A stretch of 64,000 nucleotides of DNA from Prorocentrum cordatum (lineage: Eukaryota > Sar > Dinophyceae > Prorocentrales > Prorocentraceae): NCBI GenBank assembly GCA_963575745.1, contig CAUYUJ010017793.1:468501-532500 (forward strand), in the 5' to 3' direction. Position numbers and translations under genes: made by a program. Shown piece by piece: positions 62,325 to 64,000 of this stretch; within the stretch, counting starts at the first letter, position 1, and each line of letters opens with the position of its first letter. A model generated the notes under the pieces. It worked only from the letters and a program-made list of their open reading frames with translations. It searched no databases and was not told where the DNA came from.

Positions 62325-62480
62325 TTTTGAGGGGATGGGGGGCTATCAGTGGATGTCAATGTGGACTGTATCCAGCCAGACCTAGCTTACAAGTGGATTA
62401 CGCATGTTCAAGTGGCTCAGGAGGGTTAACGATCTGGGCAACGTGCGCTCCGCCCACTTAGCGGAGCTATCTAACGTCTA
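62325..62480 (-). repeat. Family N copy
   Basis: Reverse complement reads CCTGAGCCACTTG, AATCCACTTGTAAGCTAGGT and ATCCACTGATAGCCCCCC, as at 25655-25850. The plus strand holds TGGCTCAGGAGG, which fits a pol III A-box, but no B-box follows. Confidence 0.6.
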
Positions 62481-62604
62481 AGAACGCAACCGCAATCTGG
62501 AGTGACGGCTAACAAAAACGATTCCCAACCCTGAAATGCGCAAAATAAAAACAAACAGAAGGAGGGGCAGTCCGGATCGTTGGGACGTCCCCGCGGCGAC
62601 CGCC

Positions 62605-62695
62605 ATGTTGAGGCCATCTTGGGCGTCTTGGAGCGCTCTTGGGCTGAATTGGAGGCCTATTTGACCGCTCTTGGAGCTCTAATGCAGTCGCGCCC
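62605..62695 (-). repeat. Family A-like words, minus orientation
   Basis: GGCCATCTTGGGCGTCTTGG and CGCTCTTGGGCTGAATTGGA are the reverse of A-array words. Confidence 0.45.
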
Positions 62696-62762
62696 CCGGA
62701 GCCCTGGGGCCTCCATGGCGCGTCGAGGGGCCGCCCTGGAAGCCACCAGCCGTGCCCCCCGG

Positions 62763-63612
62763 CATACGCATATGCATATACATATATATATATATATGTA
62801 TATAGATGTGTATATGCACACATACATACACACACCTGCCTACATACATGCATGCATGCCTACATGCATACATGCGTACTTACTTGCATACACACATAGA
62901 TACATACATGCATGCATGCCTGCATGCATACATACATTCATACATTCATACATATGTACATGCATACATGCATACATACGCTCACACGTACATAGACCCA
63001 CACTTACATACACATGCACATACACACGCATGCATGCATGAATGCATACGTACATACGTGCACATATACATACATACATGCATACGCTCTTACATACATA
63101 CATACATGCATGCATACATACATAAATGCATGCAAGCAAGCGTGCATGCATGCATGCATGCATGCATACAAACATACATACAAACATGCATAAATACATA
63201 CATACATACATACATACATACATACATACATACACACATACATACACATACATACATACATGCATACACGAATACACACATATACATCCAGGCAGGCATG
63301 TTTATATTGCGTTGCATGCATACATACATACGCACTGACGTGCATACACTCATGCATGCACACGGGCATACATACATGCATACATACGTGCATACATACA
63401 TACATATATATGTATGTATACACATATACATATCTACATCCATTCGTACGCATATATACACAAGCACACATACATAGATGCATGCATGTATACATATTTG
63501 CATACACATATATATACATACATACATACATACATGCATACATACATACATACATACATACATACGTACGTACATACATGTTCACTTATACATGTTCATG
63601 TGTGTATGCATG
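62763..63612 (+). repeat. CATA tetranucleotide array, 0.85 kb
   Basis: ACATACATACATGCATGCA-type repeats throughout. Tyr/His/Cys-rich frames on either strand are repeat products. Confidence 0.95.
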
Positions 63613-63617
63613 AATAG

Positions 63618-63745
63618 TATGAAGCCATTTAGGGCATCCGTTTAACCCACTCATAAGCTGGATTTGGCCAGATACAACCGATCTTGGCATCCAAGAATAA
63701 CCCCATATCCAATCAGGACCGGCCGCGCCGATTCCAGTGTGGACC
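63618..63745 (+). repeat. Family N copy
   Basis: AACCCACTCATAAGCTGGAT, TTGGCATCCAAGAATAACCC and CCGCGCCGATTCCAGTG follow the N order. Confidence 0.55.
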
Positions 63746-63889
63746 ACGAACGACACCACTTCACCTAGGGCCCCACGGGGCTTAGCGTATACCAAGAAAT
63801 CTGGCGTGGTTCTCGACGTGGTATACGCTACGGCCCTCAATAAGCCGTAGCGCAACCTGGGAGGCCGTAGGTGGGGTGGTGTCGTTCGT
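63746..63889. mobile_element. Family V foldback MITE, single copy seen
   Basis: ACGAACGACACCACTTCACC at the left pairs with GGTGGGGTGGTGTCGTTCGT at the right; inner arms GCTTAGCGTATACCA and TGGTATACGCTACGGCC continue the fold, so nearly the whole 144 bp is self-complementary. Confidence 0.85.
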
Positions 63890-64000
63890 TTTTTGGTCGG
63901 CTGTCGTCCTCAACCCCCTCTTGGACGCCCCCGACTCTGGCAACTCGTTGGACCCGAGACCGTGCGGTGACGAACCTCGCGGTGTCCTTGAAAGCCCAAA

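Noticed and set aside
62400-62480. Possible tRNA or tRNA-derived SINE (TGGCTCAGGAGG fits a pol III A-box)
   Set aside because: No B-box GGTTCGA-type word at the right distance and no cloverleaf arms that I could pair.
62806-63613. CRISPR-like or repeat-protein reading of the CATA array
   Set aside because: There are no spacers of unique sequence; it is a plain tetranucleotide microsatellite.

Overview
This 64 kb window reads as nuclear DNA of a dinoflagellate-like protist, most likely one with a GC-rich, very repeat-laden genome. That assignment is an inference from four things: overall GC richness broken by huge di-, tri- and tetranucleotide arrays; very sparse coding sequence, carrying heavy G/C in third codon positions where a frame can be judged; a single long reverse transcriptase/endonuclease reading frame of the zinc finger - RT - zinc knuckle - restriction-like endonuclease type; and many short non-autonomous elements with inverted ends. 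I saw no rRNA, convincing tRNA, CRISPR array, bacterial operon structure or virus.

Coding content. The two well supported coding regions are both on the minus strand and lie next to each other. One is a 2,020-codon open frame (17360-23422) with all core reverse transcriptase motifs and a C-terminal nuclease, probably a non-LTR retrotransposon. The other is the start of a host-like gene (about 24672 down to 23845) encoding a probable type II membrane protein with a Cys-rich outer part. Around them are short coding-like islands that look like exons: 1656-1820, 8705-8806, 25150-25262, 27740-27918 with 28376-28789, 31703-31827, 41333-41590, 45664-45826, 50676-50745 and 56617-56840, all minus, and 37801-37896, plus, with a pyrimidine tract and a GTAAG donor. 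None could be assigned a function.

Layout. 0-11 kb: dispersed repeats (families A, J, G, X, B, R, P, C), a 1.6 kb degenerate minisatellite, a GGA tract. 11-17 kb: microsatellites and families I, C, J, T, E. 17-25 kb: the retroelement and the membrane-protein gene. 25-32 kb: families O, N, E, M, L, C, D, B and a long ATC array inside a coding-like frame. 32-34 kb: a 0.7-0.9 kb tandem array. 34-42 kb: families R, J, Y, B, C, D, a hAT-like element with an 8 bp target duplication, and a large foldback. 42-44.8 kb: a T-rich island unlike anything else here. 45-64 kb: more family copies (X, I, K, A, F, D, O, B, P, H, L, N), GGA tracts, a CATA array and a terminal foldback (V).

The family letters are mine. 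Families were recognised by reading similar stretches side by side, so boundaries are good to a few bases where inverted ends or target duplications are visible and to tens of bases elsewhere. The main biological story is waves of small transposable elements: several copies keep target-site duplications (TA for B and H; 7-8 bp for C, G and W; about 14 bp for R), and in two or three places one element sits inside another.
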